Source of the DNA: an uncultured Lachnospiraceae bacterium
Lineage (GTDB): Bacteria; Bacillota; Clostridia; Lachnospirales; Lachnospiraceae
Assembly: GCA_910588775.1 (NCBI GenBank)
Contig: CAJURH010000009.1
Coordinates: 17,195 to 81,194, forward strand
Direction: 5' to 3'
Length of the DNA stretch: 64,000 bases
The number at the start of each line of letters is the position of its first letter. Within the stretch, counting starts at the first letter, position 1. Below are positions 25,901-33,573 of the stretch, piece by piece. The notes beneath the pieces are model-generated. The model was not told the DNA's origin, did not search any database, and saw nothing but the letters and a program-made list of their open reading frames with translations. The position numbers were made by a program, and so were the translations under genes.

Positions 25901-26160
25901 GCCGAAATGTCTACAATCTCGCCAAAGGGATTGTTGTAGCTGATGGTCTGGTTTTCCCATTTGTCTCCAATGTTTAAAATCGGACAGTTGACGCAGGAGT
26001 TATTTCCCAGTTCATGGCAGGGCATTCCTTTATAAACATGGGGGGCGATTTCCCGCACCCGTTCATTGTAGTATAGAATCTTATGATTATCTTCCCGAAT
26101 AATAAAGACTCCAGTGGTTGGCAATATGCGCAAAATCTTTTCATATTCTCTAATGTCCAC
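22987..26160 (-). CDS. PAS-domain hybrid sensor histidine kinase/response regulator
   Basis: About 1057 residues with no transmembrane segment. The N-terminal PAS-like domain contains a Cys cluster (CHELGNNSCVNCPI, about residues 45-58), followed by roughly three or four further PAS modules. Next come HisKA with His685 (CMSHNIRTPMNG), HATPase (DNGVGM, DGMGLGMSIAQNI) and a receiver domain with phospho-acceptor Asp985 (LILMDIQMPV). It has no output domain, so signals must go to a phosphorelay partner or another regulator. GTG 26160 is preferred because GAGGGG lies 7 nt upstream; ATG 26175 has no SD. It follows the aldehyde dehydrogenase by 40 nt. Confidence 0.92.
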   Translation of the reverse strand: MDIREYEKILRILPTTGVFIIREDNHKILYYNERVREIAPHVYKGMPCHELGNNSCVNCPILNIGDKWENQTISYNNPFGEIVDISAVRTKWEGEIPAFIITVAPHMQSIGHAYHRILRVNLTQDSYDVVKMGPEDRAFGYGKYTFSSWMGQFIYDGGIHPDDMHSFISFTRLEHIKHELRKGRDILNCCYRRRVGEDYRWNLMEVVPDADSSNGDQYVFLYVKDVHDILQESLAVDDASIRIQEVIRTLGEQNFGIYGIDLDTGEANLVRENGHTHTGWKSWTIQWNEIMESRLLKQLHPTDRDKVYDRFSLEGLRQMKDTAMQKNDMLCQWRGEEDHEYRYMAIIAYFGQNHATKNYTILALQNVDKRVRQEHTLSLRDMQLAAILKSRYSVMTTVYLENGQCERMWINEESGMQKVRTGNYHQYFQKALDFTVHPDDAEAFRNVMSPEHLYQKAAGTRDYFEEICQYRMAGTSLQWIEQHVIYARKGKRISVNILGRDITREKIEEEKRLKAEQEQVDIIRTLSGMFFATYYADLVRDTFRDVTQLPDVKKVLGGKVDYATGIQAYAENFVHPDDREEYLNVLSIQNLRQTLSKKRPYVTLAYRKLSDDPNIKPEEYGWIRGTAVMSQADADGKAKSIVYAAQDVTESKRKEMREQQALQAACEAADQANASKQEFLSCMSHNIRTPMNGIMGMVKIAADHADDPEKVKECLEKASLSGHQLLDVLNEIMDISQIKSGSFDLKAEAFSLPELMDEVIASVLPDVQAKNLHLQIHPMEIRHENILGDRLRLQQMFLNILGNSVKYTSSGGVLEVFIKEHEAVEHGCGSYDFIFCDNGVGMKKEYMQHIFEPFSHADNPAVSHLDGMGLGMSIAQNIARMMGGAISVESSPGQGSKFTVTVILRLQNSADCSSSSSHPVQEDTPDISFRGCKILLLEDNELNQEIAMELIGEMGAMVECAADGRKGLQRFAEMPEGYYDLILMDIQMPVMNGFEATRAIRKLPRADAAKIPIIALSANVSAEDVATARESGMNGHLAKPLDISQLMERMDYWLNNQ

Positions 26161-26200
26161 AACTATTCCCCTCATTTCTTAGGATTGTACCATTCAAAAT

Positions 26201-27571
26201 CTATTTTACAAACATCCGCACCAGTCCTTCTTTCAGCCGGGTGTATGGCGGGTACCGGAAAGGCAGATCCATCCATGTATATTTTTTCACAATGCTCTTT
26301 TCATGGCTGAATGTGTCAAAACTTTTCTTGCCGTGATAAGCTCCCATGCCGCTGTTTCCCACACCTCCGAACCCCATGTAAGGAGTGGCCAGATGAATAA
26401 TCGTGTCGTTTACGCATCCCCCGCCGAAGGACAGTTTCTTCAGAAAACGGTTCTCGGTCTTCTTATCCTCTGTGAAAATATACAGCGCCAGCGGTTTGGG
26501 ACGTTTCTGCACAAATGCATAAGCTTCGCCCATGGACGCAACGGTCAAGATTGGCAAAATCGGCGCGAAGATCTCTTCTCGCATCACAGCGTCCTCTTCC
26601 ATCACCCGGTCCAAAACCGTGGGCGCAATTTGCAGCGTGTCCGCGTTGCTCTGGCCCCCATGGACGACTTTTCGGTTGTCAATGAATCGCAGCGCCCGCT
26701 GGAAATGTTTCTGATTGATCATTTTTCCATAGTCTGGGTTAGCCAGCGGATTTTCTCCGTACATACGGACGATTTCCTTTTTCACATACTCCAGAAACCT
26801 GTTTTTGACCCCCTGTTCAATTAAAACATAATCGGGGGCCACGCAGGTCTGGCCGCAGTTTAAATATTTTCCGAATACAATTCTTCTGGCAGCAAGTTTT
26901 AAGTTGGCTGTGTGATCGATGATGCAGGGGCTTTTCCCGCCCAATTCCAGAGTCACCGGAGTCAGATGAGCCGCCGCCTTTTCCATCACCAATTTTCCTA
27001 CGGTTACACCGCCGGTGAAGAAGATATAATCAAATTTTTGCTCCAACAGGCTCTGGTTCTCTTCTCTGCCGCCTTCCACCACAGCCACATGCCCTTGGGG
27101 AAACGCCTCCCGGATTAGTCGGGCCATGACCTGTGATGTGGCTGGGGAGTAGGCGGATGGCTTTACCACACAGCAGTTGCCCGCCGCCAGCGCCCCGATG
27201 AGCGGCTCCAGCGTTAAGAGAACCGGATAATTCCAGGGCGACAGAATTAACACAACGCCGTAGGGTTCCTGGACGGTGAAGCTTTTGCCATGGAACTGGG
27301 CCAAAGGCGTTGGCGCCGGGCGGTTTTTGCTCCAGGCGCATATATGTTTTCGCACGAAATTTAGTTCAGACAGAGTAAGCCCTACTTCACACATATAAGA
27401 TTCCGCTCTGGATTTGCCCAAGTCTTTGAAAAGAGCTTTGTATAAATCTGGCTGGTATTTCCGGATTGCCGCCTCCAGACGGTCCAGCGCTTTTATCCGG
27501 TGGGAAATCGGAAAAGTTTTTCCCGACAGGAAGAAGGCTCTCTGTTTTTTCATCAATTCTTCTATCTGCAT
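26201..27571 (-). CDS. Aldehyde dehydrogenase (class 3-like)
   Basis: A 456-residue ALDH-superfamily enzyme oxidising aldehydes to acids with NAD(P). The catalytic Cys is in NCGQTCVAPDYVL, the general-base Glu in TLELGGKSPCIID, and the cofactor region includes ILSPWNYPVLLTLEPLIGA. The short length and the SFGGGCVNDTIIHL end segment resemble fatty-aldehyde/class 3 members. Its SD overlaps the stop of the upstream alcohol dehydrogenase (4-nt gap), so the two probably act in sequence on an alcohol/aldehyde. Confidence 0.93.
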   Translation of the reverse strand: MQIEELMKKQRAFFLSGKTFPISHRIKALDRLEAAIRKYQPDLYKALFKDLGKSRAESYMCEVGLTLSELNFVRKHICAWSKNRPAPTPLAQFHGKSFTVQEPYGVVLILSPWNYPVLLTLEPLIGALAAGNCCVVKPSAYSPATSQVMARLIREAFPQGHVAVVEGGREENQSLLEQKFDYIFFTGGVTVGKLVMEKAAAHLTPVTLELGGKSPCIIDHTANLKLAARRIVFGKYLNCGQTCVAPDYVLIEQGVKNRFLEYVKKEIVRMYGENPLANPDYGKMINQKHFQRALRFIDNRKVVHGGQSNADTLQIAPTVLDRVMEEDAVMREEIFAPILPILTVASMGEAYAFVQKRPKPLALYIFTEDKKTENRFLKKLSFGGGCVNDTIIHLATPYMGFGGVGNSGMGAYHGKKSFDTFSHEKSIVKKYTWMDLPFRYPPYTRLKEGLVRMFVK

Positions 27572-27575
27572 GTTG

Positions 27576-28778
27576 TCACTCCCCTTTCAATATAAGATAA
27601 ATCCGCTCCAACTGCCGACGATTCATCAGAACCGGAACCGGATACAGTGGATTTCCCTCTTTGTCCGCATGACGCGCCATAATGGGAATGTCTTTCCTGC
27701 GGATTTTTGGGAAATTACGGGGAATCCCCATAGAATCGTTCAATTCCTGTATCCATTGGATGAAGCGCTGCGACGCCGCATGGTCTTTGAGCCGCTTATC
27801 TACAACGCCGGATTTTCGCGCAAGCCTGGCCAGCTTCTTTTCACAGGCCGGGCCGTAGAGGCGCAGAACAATGGGAAGGGTCACCGCGTTGGCCAGCCCG
27901 TGAGGAATCTTATACTGTCCTCCCAGAGAGTGGGCCACAGCGTGGACGTACCCTACGTAAGATTTTGCAAACGCCGCTCCGGCATAATAAGACGCCTGTA
28001 ACATGGATTTTCGCGCTTTTTTGTTCTGGCCGTCATCGTAGGCGGCTTTCAGATATCTGCGAATCAGTCGGACGGCCTCCTCCGCCATCTTCCGTGTCTC
28101 CCGCGTTGTGCTTCTGCCAATATACGCTTCCACCGCATGGGTCAACGCATCCATCCCGGTGGTCGCCGTCAGATCCGGCGGCAATCCCAGCGTTTCGTGA
28201 TAGTCCAGCGCCGCATAACGGGGAATCAGGCTGAAGTCATTAATGGGATATTTGTGGCGTTTCTCGCTGTTGGTGATAACCGCCGCCAAGGTAGTCTCGC
28301 TGCCGGTCCCCGCCGTGGTGGGCACGGCAATGAGCAGGGGCAGTCTCTTGTGTATTTTCAATATTCCCCGCATCTGACGGACGCTCTGCCTGGGTTTCAC
28401 AACCCGCGCCCCCGCCACTTTGGCGCAATCCATCGGTGAACCGCCGCCAAAGGCAATGATGGCCTGGGCGTTGTGCTGCAAATACATTCTGCGAGCCTCC
28501 TCCACGTTCCAGATGGTGGGATTGGCCACCGTGCGGCTGTAAATCCAATAGGAAATTCCGCTCTCCTCCAGCGCTTTTTCCAGAAAATCCGTAAGTCCCA
28601 GGCGCCGGATGCCTTTGTCCGTTACAATCAAAACTCGGTTTATATTGTTCTCTTTGCATACATCCGCGATGTTGGCCACAGACGGGAGAATCTTTGGTTT
28701 CCGATAGGGCAAAAAAGGCAGTGCAGCCTTAAAGACGGCCTGAACGGTTCGGCAGTAAATTTTTCTCAAAATAAACAT
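27576..28778 (-). CDS. Iron-containing alcohol dehydrogenase
   Basis: A 400-residue group III (Fe-ADH) dehydrogenase. The NAD-binding FGGGSPMDCAKVAGA and metal-ligand segments GMDALTHAVEAYIG and HAVAHSLGGQYKIPHGLANA are intact. The ATG at 28778 has GAGGAG 7 nt upstream; a longer frame exists but would run through the trpS terminator. The substrate is unknown. It forms an ADH-ALDH-kinase series. Confidence 0.92.
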   Translation of the reverse strand: MFILRKIYCRTVQAVFKAALPFLPYRKPKILPSVANIADVCKENNINRVLIVTDKGIRRLGLTDFLEKALEESGISYWIYSRTVANPTIWNVEEARRMYLQHNAQAIIAFGGGSPMDCAKVAGARVVKPRQSVRQMRGILKIHKRLPLLIAVPTTAGTGSETTLAAVITNSEKRHKYPINDFSLIPRYAALDYHETLGLPPDLTATTGMDALTHAVEAYIGRSTTRETRKMAEEAVRLIRRYLKAAYDDGQNKKARKSMLQASYYAGAAFAKSYVGYVHAVAHSLGGQYKIPHGLANAVTLPIVLRLYGPACEKKLARLARKSGVVDKRLKDHAASQRFIQWIQELNDSMGIPRNFPKIRRKDIPIMARHADKEGNPLYPVPVLMNRRQLERIYLILKGE

Positions 28779-28820
28779 ATACGCTCTCCTCGCATTTAAA
28801 GTGTTCATCCAGTAAAAGAA

Positions 28821-28852
28821 AAACCAGCCGAGATTCATCTATGGGCTGGTTT
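28821..28852 (-). terminator. Terminator after trpS
   Basis: 9-bp arms AAACCAGCC / GGCTGGTTT, with minus-strand tail TTTTTCTTTT. Confidence 0.75.
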
Positions 28853-28873
28853 TTCACACATGATCATAAAATT

Positions 28874-29875
28874 CTAAATCCGGGCGGGAAATCCTACTTT
28901 TTTCTGTACTTTGCGCAAGGTTTTGGATGCGTAATAACTGGCTTTCTCGGCGTTTTCTTTGATAATGGAATCCACATAAGCCTTGTCTTTCTCCAGCCGG
29001 GCAAATTCTTCCTGCAAGGGTTTCAATATGGCCGCCACTGCCTCGCCCACAGCCATTTTGAATTCTCCATAGCCTTTGCCGTCAAACTCCCGGACTGTAT
29101 CTTCCGCAGATTTTCCTGTGCACGCGCTGTATATGTCAATGAGATTCTTCACGCCGGGCTGCTCGCTCCGATATAGAATCACGCCCTCCGAATCGGTAAC
29201 AGCCTTTTTGCATTTCCGCATAATTGTATCTGTATCATCCATCAGGTAAATGCTTCCGTTGGGGTTCTCATCGGATTTGGACATTTTCTTGGACGGATCT
29301 TGCAGACTCATGATCTTAGCCCCGACTTTGCCAATATAAGCTTCTGGAATGGTGAAAACGTCGCCATAGATGTTGTTGAAACGCTCAGCCACATCCCGGG
29401 TCAGTTCCAGATGCTGCATCTGATCCACGCCCACCGGAACCACGTCGGCCTGGTACAACAGAATGTCCGCAGCCATCAAAACCGGATAAGTAAAAAGTCC
29501 GGCGTTGATATTGTCCCCATGTTTGGCGGATTTGTCTTTAAACTGCGTCATGCGGTTCAGTTCGCCCATATAAGTAAAGCAGTTTAAGATCCAGCTTAGT
29601 TCTGCATGGCCGGATACATGGGACTGGTAATACAGACAGTTTTTCTTCGGGTCCAGCCCTGCCGCAATATATAGAGTGAGCAGCGCACGGGCTCTTTTTC
29701 GCAGCTCGGCCGGGTCCTGGCGAATGGTAATGGAGTGCATATCCACTACACTGTAGAAACACTCGTATTCATCGCTTAAGGTCACCCAGTTTTTTAGGGC
29801 CCCCAGATAATTTCCCAAAGTCAGGTTTCCGGTGGCCTGCATACCGCTGAATAATACTTTTTTTCCATCTATCAT
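28874..29875 (-). CDS. trpS: Tryptophanyl-tRNA synthetase
   Basis: A 333-residue class I synthetase that charges tRNA-Trp. The HIGH-type motif appears as TGNLTLGNYLGA (residues 16-27) and KMSKS as SKKMSKSDENPNG (about 195-207); AELSWILNCFTYMGELNRMTQFKDK is also typical. The length matches bacterial TrpRS. No T-box is visible in the 190 nt upstream; TTGTAT-16-TATAAT could be its promoter. Confidence 0.97.
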   Translation of the reverse strand: MIDGKKVLFSGMQATGNLTLGNYLGALKNWVTLSDEYECFYSVVDMHSITIRQDPAELRKRARALLTLYIAAGLDPKKNCLYYQSHVSGHAELSWILNCFTYMGELNRMTQFKDKSAKHGDNINAGLFTYPVLMAADILLYQADVVPVGVDQMQHLELTRDVAERFNNIYGDVFTIPEAYIGKVGAKIMSLQDPSKKMSKSDENPNGSIYLMDDTDTIMRKCKKAVTDSEGVILYRSEQPGVKNLIDIYSACTGKSAEDTVREFDGKGYGEFKMAVGEAVAAILKPLQEEFARLEKDKAYVDSIIKENAEKASYYASKTLRKVQKKVGFPARI

Positions 29876-30064
29876 GGGGCTTGTTCTCCTAACACTTCTC
29901 TATAATAGTCCATATGATTATAATCGATTTGAAATTTAATACAAATACTATAGCATATTTTCTTCGTTTATTCAAGAATCTGACGACACAGTTTTTCTTT
30001 CATTTTACTCAGGTATGTGATAAAATAAAGTCACAGCATATAATAAAGAAAGGGGGCATTCTAC

Positions 30065-30250
30065 ATGAATCCACTGAAACGTTCTCTTATTAACACTGCC
30101 GGTTATATTGCCGCGTTTGGAATCGTTTCGCTTTTTCGAACCTTTTCGTACAGCATGGCTGAGGCGTGCGCGCTGACGGCCTTTTGCTTTATCTTGAATT
30201 ACCTGCTTTTTTCGGCCATTGACTATGCCCAAAAAAGCGATAAGAAGTAA
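30065..30250 (+). CDS. Small two-helix membrane protein
   Basis: 61 residues with two hydrophobic segments (about 9-25 and 32-50) and a charged C-terminus (DYAQKSDKK). AAAGGGGG lies about 10 nt upstream of the ATG. The family is not recognised. It is 33 nt upstream of the lipoprotein gene and probably co-transcribed. Confidence 0.65.
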   Translation: MNPLKRSLINTAGYIAAFGIVSLFRTFSYSMAEACALTAFCFILNYLLFSAIDYAQKSDKK

Positions 30251-30283
30251 TTATTTTATTTAAGAAAGGAATGGTGTTTTAAA

Positions 30284-30910
30284 ATGATGAAGACAGGACT
30301 GTTCATCGCAGTGGCCGTTGTCGCATTGGGCGTCACCGGGTGTGGTTCCCAAAAAGATGAAAACGCTCAGTTAAAAAAACAGATTGACCAGTTGGAACAA
30401 CAGGTTGCGGATTTGCAAAAAGAAAATACATCTGCCGATTCTCAGAATTCATCGAGCTTTTCCGAAAATCTACAGCCGGATAATGTCCAGACAGACAACC
30501 CTCCATCAGATAATACAACTATAAACAACGCGCCCTCCGAGAATAATGCGTCCATGACGGATACGCCTGCTGGACCCACACACCATGAAGAACGCGCCTC
30601 CTACGACACAGGAACCACAGACGCTTCCGCGCTGGCTGCGCTTATCCAGGATCTGGAGCGGCGGATCAATGACACGAAGCCCACTGGATCTGCCCAGGAA
30701 CAGACGGAACAGTTTTACAATCTGAAAGGCGAAATTGAATTGGCGGAAAAGGATCTGGATGCGCTGGAGGATGAGATGGACGCCCAGCGCCGGGCCGGCA
30801 ATCTGTCTTCCACCGATTATCGAGACCGGGAAAAAGAGCTGGACGCGCTGGACGATCAGCTGGATTGGTGCGAAGATCAGTTGGAACTTCTCTTTGGAAT
30901 AGATGGTTGA
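30284..30910 (+). CDS. Putative lipoprotein with coiled coil
   Basis: A 208-residue exported protein. The signal peptide ends in a lipobox (LGVTGC, Cys at about 20), predicting lipid anchoring by the Lgt/LspA pathway; lspA is in this window. A heptad-like coiled coil (ENAQLKKQIDQLEQQVADL), a low-complexity Ser/Asn/Pro linker, and a second helical region (about 110-205) rich in Glu/Asp/Leu follow. The function is unknown. Confidence 0.75.
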   Translation: MMKTGLFIAVAVVALGVTGCGSQKDENAQLKKQIDQLEQQVADLQKENTSADSQNSSSFSENLQPDNVQTDNPPSDNTTINNAPSENNASMTDTPAGPTHHEERASYDTGTTDASALAALIQDLERRINDTKPTGSAQEQTEQFYNLKGEIELAEKDLDALEDEMDAQRRAGNLSSTDYRDREKELDALDDQLDWCEDQLELLFGIDG

Positions 30911-30919
30911 CCATGTACG

Positions 30920-30960
30920 ACGGCACAGGCATACATTTTTGCGTATACCTGTGCCGTTTT
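30920..30960. terminator. Bidirectional terminator between lipoprotein and sigE
   Basis: A 15-bp stem with one mismatch (30920-30934 / 30943-30957) has an 8-nt loop. TTTT follows on the plus strand and an A-rich tract mirrors it weakly. It serves the convergent genes. Confidence 0.75.
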
Positions 30961-30965
30961 ACCCG

Positions 30966-31703
30966 CTATTCATAGCGAACAATTTCTTTTTTCAGCCGTT
31001 TGATGATGCGTTTTTCCAGTCTGGATATGTAAGATTGGGAAATGCCCAGCAGATCCGCCACTTCTTTTTGCGTTTTTTCTTTCATATCCGGTGCGTACAG
31101 ACCAAACCGCAGTTTGATGATGGTCTGTTCCCGGTCGTTTAATTTGGAGATGGCTTTTCCCAGAAGCGTCTTTTCCACTTCCTGCTCAATATCCCGGTAA
31201 ATTACGTCTTCGTCTGTGCCCAGTATATCGGATAATAAAAGTTCGTTGCCGTCCCAATCCACATTCAACGGTTCATCAATGGAAACTTCCATTTTCGTCT
31301 TGTTATTTCGTCTCAGATACATGAGGATCTCATTTTCAATGCAGCGGGAAGCGTAGGTGGCCAACTTGATTTTCTTAATGGGATTGAAGGTGTTGATGGC
31401 CTTAATCAGACCGATCGTCCCAATGGAAATCAAATCTTCCACGCCCACGCCGGTGTTATCGAATTTTTTGGCTATGTAGACCACCAGACGCAGATTGTGC
31501 TCGATTAACGTGGATTTGGCTTCCTTTTCCTGCTCAGTCCCCAACTCCTGTATAAACGCCGCTTCTTTTTCCGGCTCCAGCGGCGCAGGGAGCACATCGG
31601 CGCCGCCAATATAGTAGACCTCTTTGGGCTTATGGAACACCACATTGGAAAATCTGGAAATCATCGGCATACAATAGTTATTAGCTGCTGCTTTTACACT
31701 CAT
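30966..31703 (-). CDS. sigE: Sporulation sigma factor SigE (pro-sigma-E)
   Basis: A 245-residue sigma-70-family factor for early mother-cell transcription in sporulation. The N-terminal segment before YYIGGADVLPAPLEPEKE is consistent with the pro-sequence removed by SpoIIGA. Region 2 has NLRLVVYIAKKFDNTGVGVEDLISIG, and region 4 ends in an HTH (TQKEVADLLGISQSYISRLEKRI). The SD AGGAGGAGCG precedes the ATG. It lies directly after spoIIGA, which distinguishes it from SigG, SigF and SigK. Confidence 0.95.
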   Translation of the reverse strand: MSVKAAANNYCMPMISRFSNVVFHKPKEVYYIGGADVLPAPLEPEKEAAFIQELGTEQEKEAKSTLIEHNLRLVVYIAKKFDNTGVGVEDLISIGTIGLIKAINTFNPIKKIKLATYASRCIENEILMYLRRNNKTKMEVSIDEPLNVDWDGNELLLSDILGTDEDVIYRDIEQEVEKTLLGKAISKLNDREQTIIKLRFGLYAPDMKEKTQKEVADLLGISQSYISRLEKRIIKRLKKEIVRYE

Positions 31704-31748
31704 ATTTACGCTCCTCCTGTTGAAAAATCTTTCTATTTTGATGACAAA

Positions 31749-32597
31749 TTACAGAATCCGCCCATTCAGGATCATCTGGTATCTCCCCCTGGAATGGAAA
31801 GACGCGGAGGAAATCGCGATAGCCGGATGGTATACATAGATAATCTGTTCCCCCCGATAAATACACATTTCCTCCAATGTAATCACTGGAAGTACTCCTT
31901 CATGTTCCCCCACACTGCGAAAGACAATAAAATGGGGACGCAGACTCTCCCACGACGGGTCATCACACTCCCCCATAGCTTCTTCTATATTTTTTCCTCC
32001 GTTTAACGCAGCGGCCGGCAACAGCTTCATCAAAGCCTGTTCCTCCACAATAGATACTGGTTTATTGGTAAGGGGGTCCGTCAGCAGGTTCCCCGTATCG
32101 TAGAACCCTTTTACAGTCACTGTATTTTCCCGGTTTTTTAACAACACCCGGCAAATGGCGTCCCCTTTTTGACTCCATTTTCTGTATCCTCTGACGCATA
32201 CGGCGAAAAATAAATAGCTGACTCCTGTAAAGATCAGAAACGTCCCCAGGGCCATGCTGTTGCCTGCAGATATTACATCCCAAAAGCCGCCGCATAGAAA
32301 GGCCAGTATATATAAAGTTACCGTGGCCCTTGCCAGCATACTTTTTGATTTTACTTTGCATCCGGTTTTCGCCATCACCGCCGCTGTCAGTATGTGCAGC
32401 GCGAAAGCGGCCGGATATGGGTTATCTGTGGGTATGATTAAGATAAGACAGGATGAGAGGGAGCCGATGACAGCTCCCAGAAGGCTTCTGTACCAGACGG
32501 CGCGAATGCCAAAAAGCAGCCCCGTCAATCGGAGTAAAACAAAATCCATTAAGAGGTTGGTTGCAAAAACAACGTCTATGTAAATTTCCCTATACAA
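31749..32597 (-). CDS. spoIIGA: Sigma-E processing peptidase SpoIIGA
   Basis: A 282-residue membrane aspartic protease that matures pro-sigma-E after a forespore signal. Five hydrophobic segments occupy residues 1-135, then a cytoplasmic protease domain with the catalytic DTGN at residues 167-170. TTG 32597 is the start, with GGAGGG 6 nt upstream. The spoIIGA-sigE order is the canonical spoIIG operon. Confidence 0.94.
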   Translation of the reverse strand: MYREIYIDVVFATNLLMDFVLLRLTGLLFGIRAVWYRSLLGAVIGSLSSCLILIIPTDNPYPAAFALHILTAAVMAKTGCKVKSKSMLARATVTLYILAFLCGGFWDVISAGNSMALGTFLIFTGVSYLFFAVCVRGYRKWSQKGDAICRVLLKNRENTVTVKGFYDTGNLLTDPLTNKPVSIVEEQALMKLLPAAALNGGKNIEEAMGECDDPSWESLRPHFIVFRSVGEHEGVLPVITLEEMCIYRGEQIIYVYHPAIAISSASFHSRGRYQMILNGRIL

Positions 32598-32608
32598 GAA
32601 AAGCCCTC

Positions 32609-32668
32609 CATAACCTGTGTTACCTTACCTTTTGTAAGATGCGTTTGTGTAACACATTATAGGTTATG
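32609..32668. repeat. Inverted repeat around the spoIIGA -10 box
   Basis: CATAACCT-GTGTTAC (32609-32623) is mirrored by GTAACAC-(ATTAT)-AGGTTATG (32649-32668). The only interruption in the 15-bp repeat is the 5-nt insert that forms the -10 element. Confidence 0.6.
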
Positions 32669-32689
32669 AGGGCAAAAGAATTTGTCAAA
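32656..32689 (-). promoter_or_regulatory. spoIIG promoter with Spo0A box
   Basis: Minus strand: TTGACA (32688-32683) and TATAAT (32661-32656), both perfect but 21 nt apart. The plus strand over the -35 reads TTTGTCAAA (32681-32689), an exact Spo0A box (TTTGTCRAA). In Bacillus the spoIIG promoter also has an overlong spacer and needs Spo0A-P. Confidence 0.8.
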
Positions 32690-32745
32690 ATGAGGACGTA
32701 CCTTTTTAGAATTTTTCGGGAGGTTTCGACCTTCTTCTCCATTTT

Positions 32746-33513
32746 TTACAAAAATTTATGGAAAACCCGAAGCAGTTCCCGCAGTTCTTTTAGGGGCAGC
32801 TGGCCGGGCGCGGAGGCGTTTCCCACAGAGGCGAACGTAACTGCGGATCCGAAGATCTCCCCGCAGAAGCGGCTGGCGCAGCCTAGATCTCCCATGGACA
32901 TGGTGATAATTGGTTTCGCGCATCCGCCGCGCGCGCTCTCTCCCGTTACGTCCAAAAGCCGTGCCAGGTCCAGGTAATCCTGGGGCATGACGGCCAATTT
33001 CAGAATATCCGCTCCGGCCCGGTCCTCCGCCGCCAGGATTTCCGTCATCTCTTCTTTGGAAGGCGTTTTCTCAAAATGGTGGCTGGAGCCGATGACGTAT
33101 TTGCCAGCCTGGTGGATTTTCTGGACGACGCGCTGGCGCAGAGAATCCTTTAGCTGCAAGATTTCCACATCCATCAGAGACAACGCTTCCATGGCTGCCA
33201 CCTCTTCCAGAACGCTGGCGTATTCTTCCGGGGAAATCGCAAGGCTTCCCCCTTCTTTTTTCGTGCGGATGGTGAAAATCAGGGGCGTCGATCCCAAGAG
33301 GGAGGTCAACTCTTTGAATGCCTGTTCCACTTCTTTTGGATTTAATATTTTGTGAAAAAAATCTCCCCGCCACTCTACCAGATCCGGTCCGGCGGCGACG
33401 GCTTTTTCAGCTTCGTCCATTAATTTGGAGAGATTCTCCCCTGTGAGCGGCACGCAGATACAGGGCGTTCCCTTTCCTATGACAGTATTTTTTATGGTAA
33501 TGCTTCCAGCCAT
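32746..33513 (-). CDS. aroD: Type I 3-dehydroquinate dehydratase
   Basis: A 255-residue AroD catalysing Schiff-base dehydration of 3-dehydroquinate. It has the substrate motif LVEWRGD, the catalytic His in VIGSSHHFEKTP, the Schiff-base Lys in ILKLAVMPQ, and ITMSMGDLG. ATG 33513 has AGGAG 10 nt upstream; the longer frame crosses the aroE leader. It is divergent from aroE with only 60 nt between. Confidence 0.95.
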   Translation of the reverse strand: MAGSITIKNTVIGKGTPCICVPLTGENLSKLMDEAEKAVAAGPDLVEWRGDFFHKILNPKEVEQAFKELTSLLGSTPLIFTIRTKKEGGSLAISPEEYASVLEEVAAMEALSLMDVEILQLKDSLRQRVVQKIHQAGKYVIGSSHHFEKTPSKEEMTEILAAEDRAGADILKLAVMPQDYLDLARLLDVTGESARGGCAKPIITMSMGDLGCASRFCGEIFGSAVTFASVGNASAPGQLPLKELRELLRVFHKFL

Positions 33514-33573
33514 TTCTTGACATCTCCTGTGAAAATATTTATGATGAATAACAAAAAGATTTGGAGGATAAAT

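Noticed and set aside
27576..28838. Longer alcohol dehydrogenase start at 28838
   Set aside because: It would include the trpS terminator hairpin as coding sequence; the SD supports 28778.
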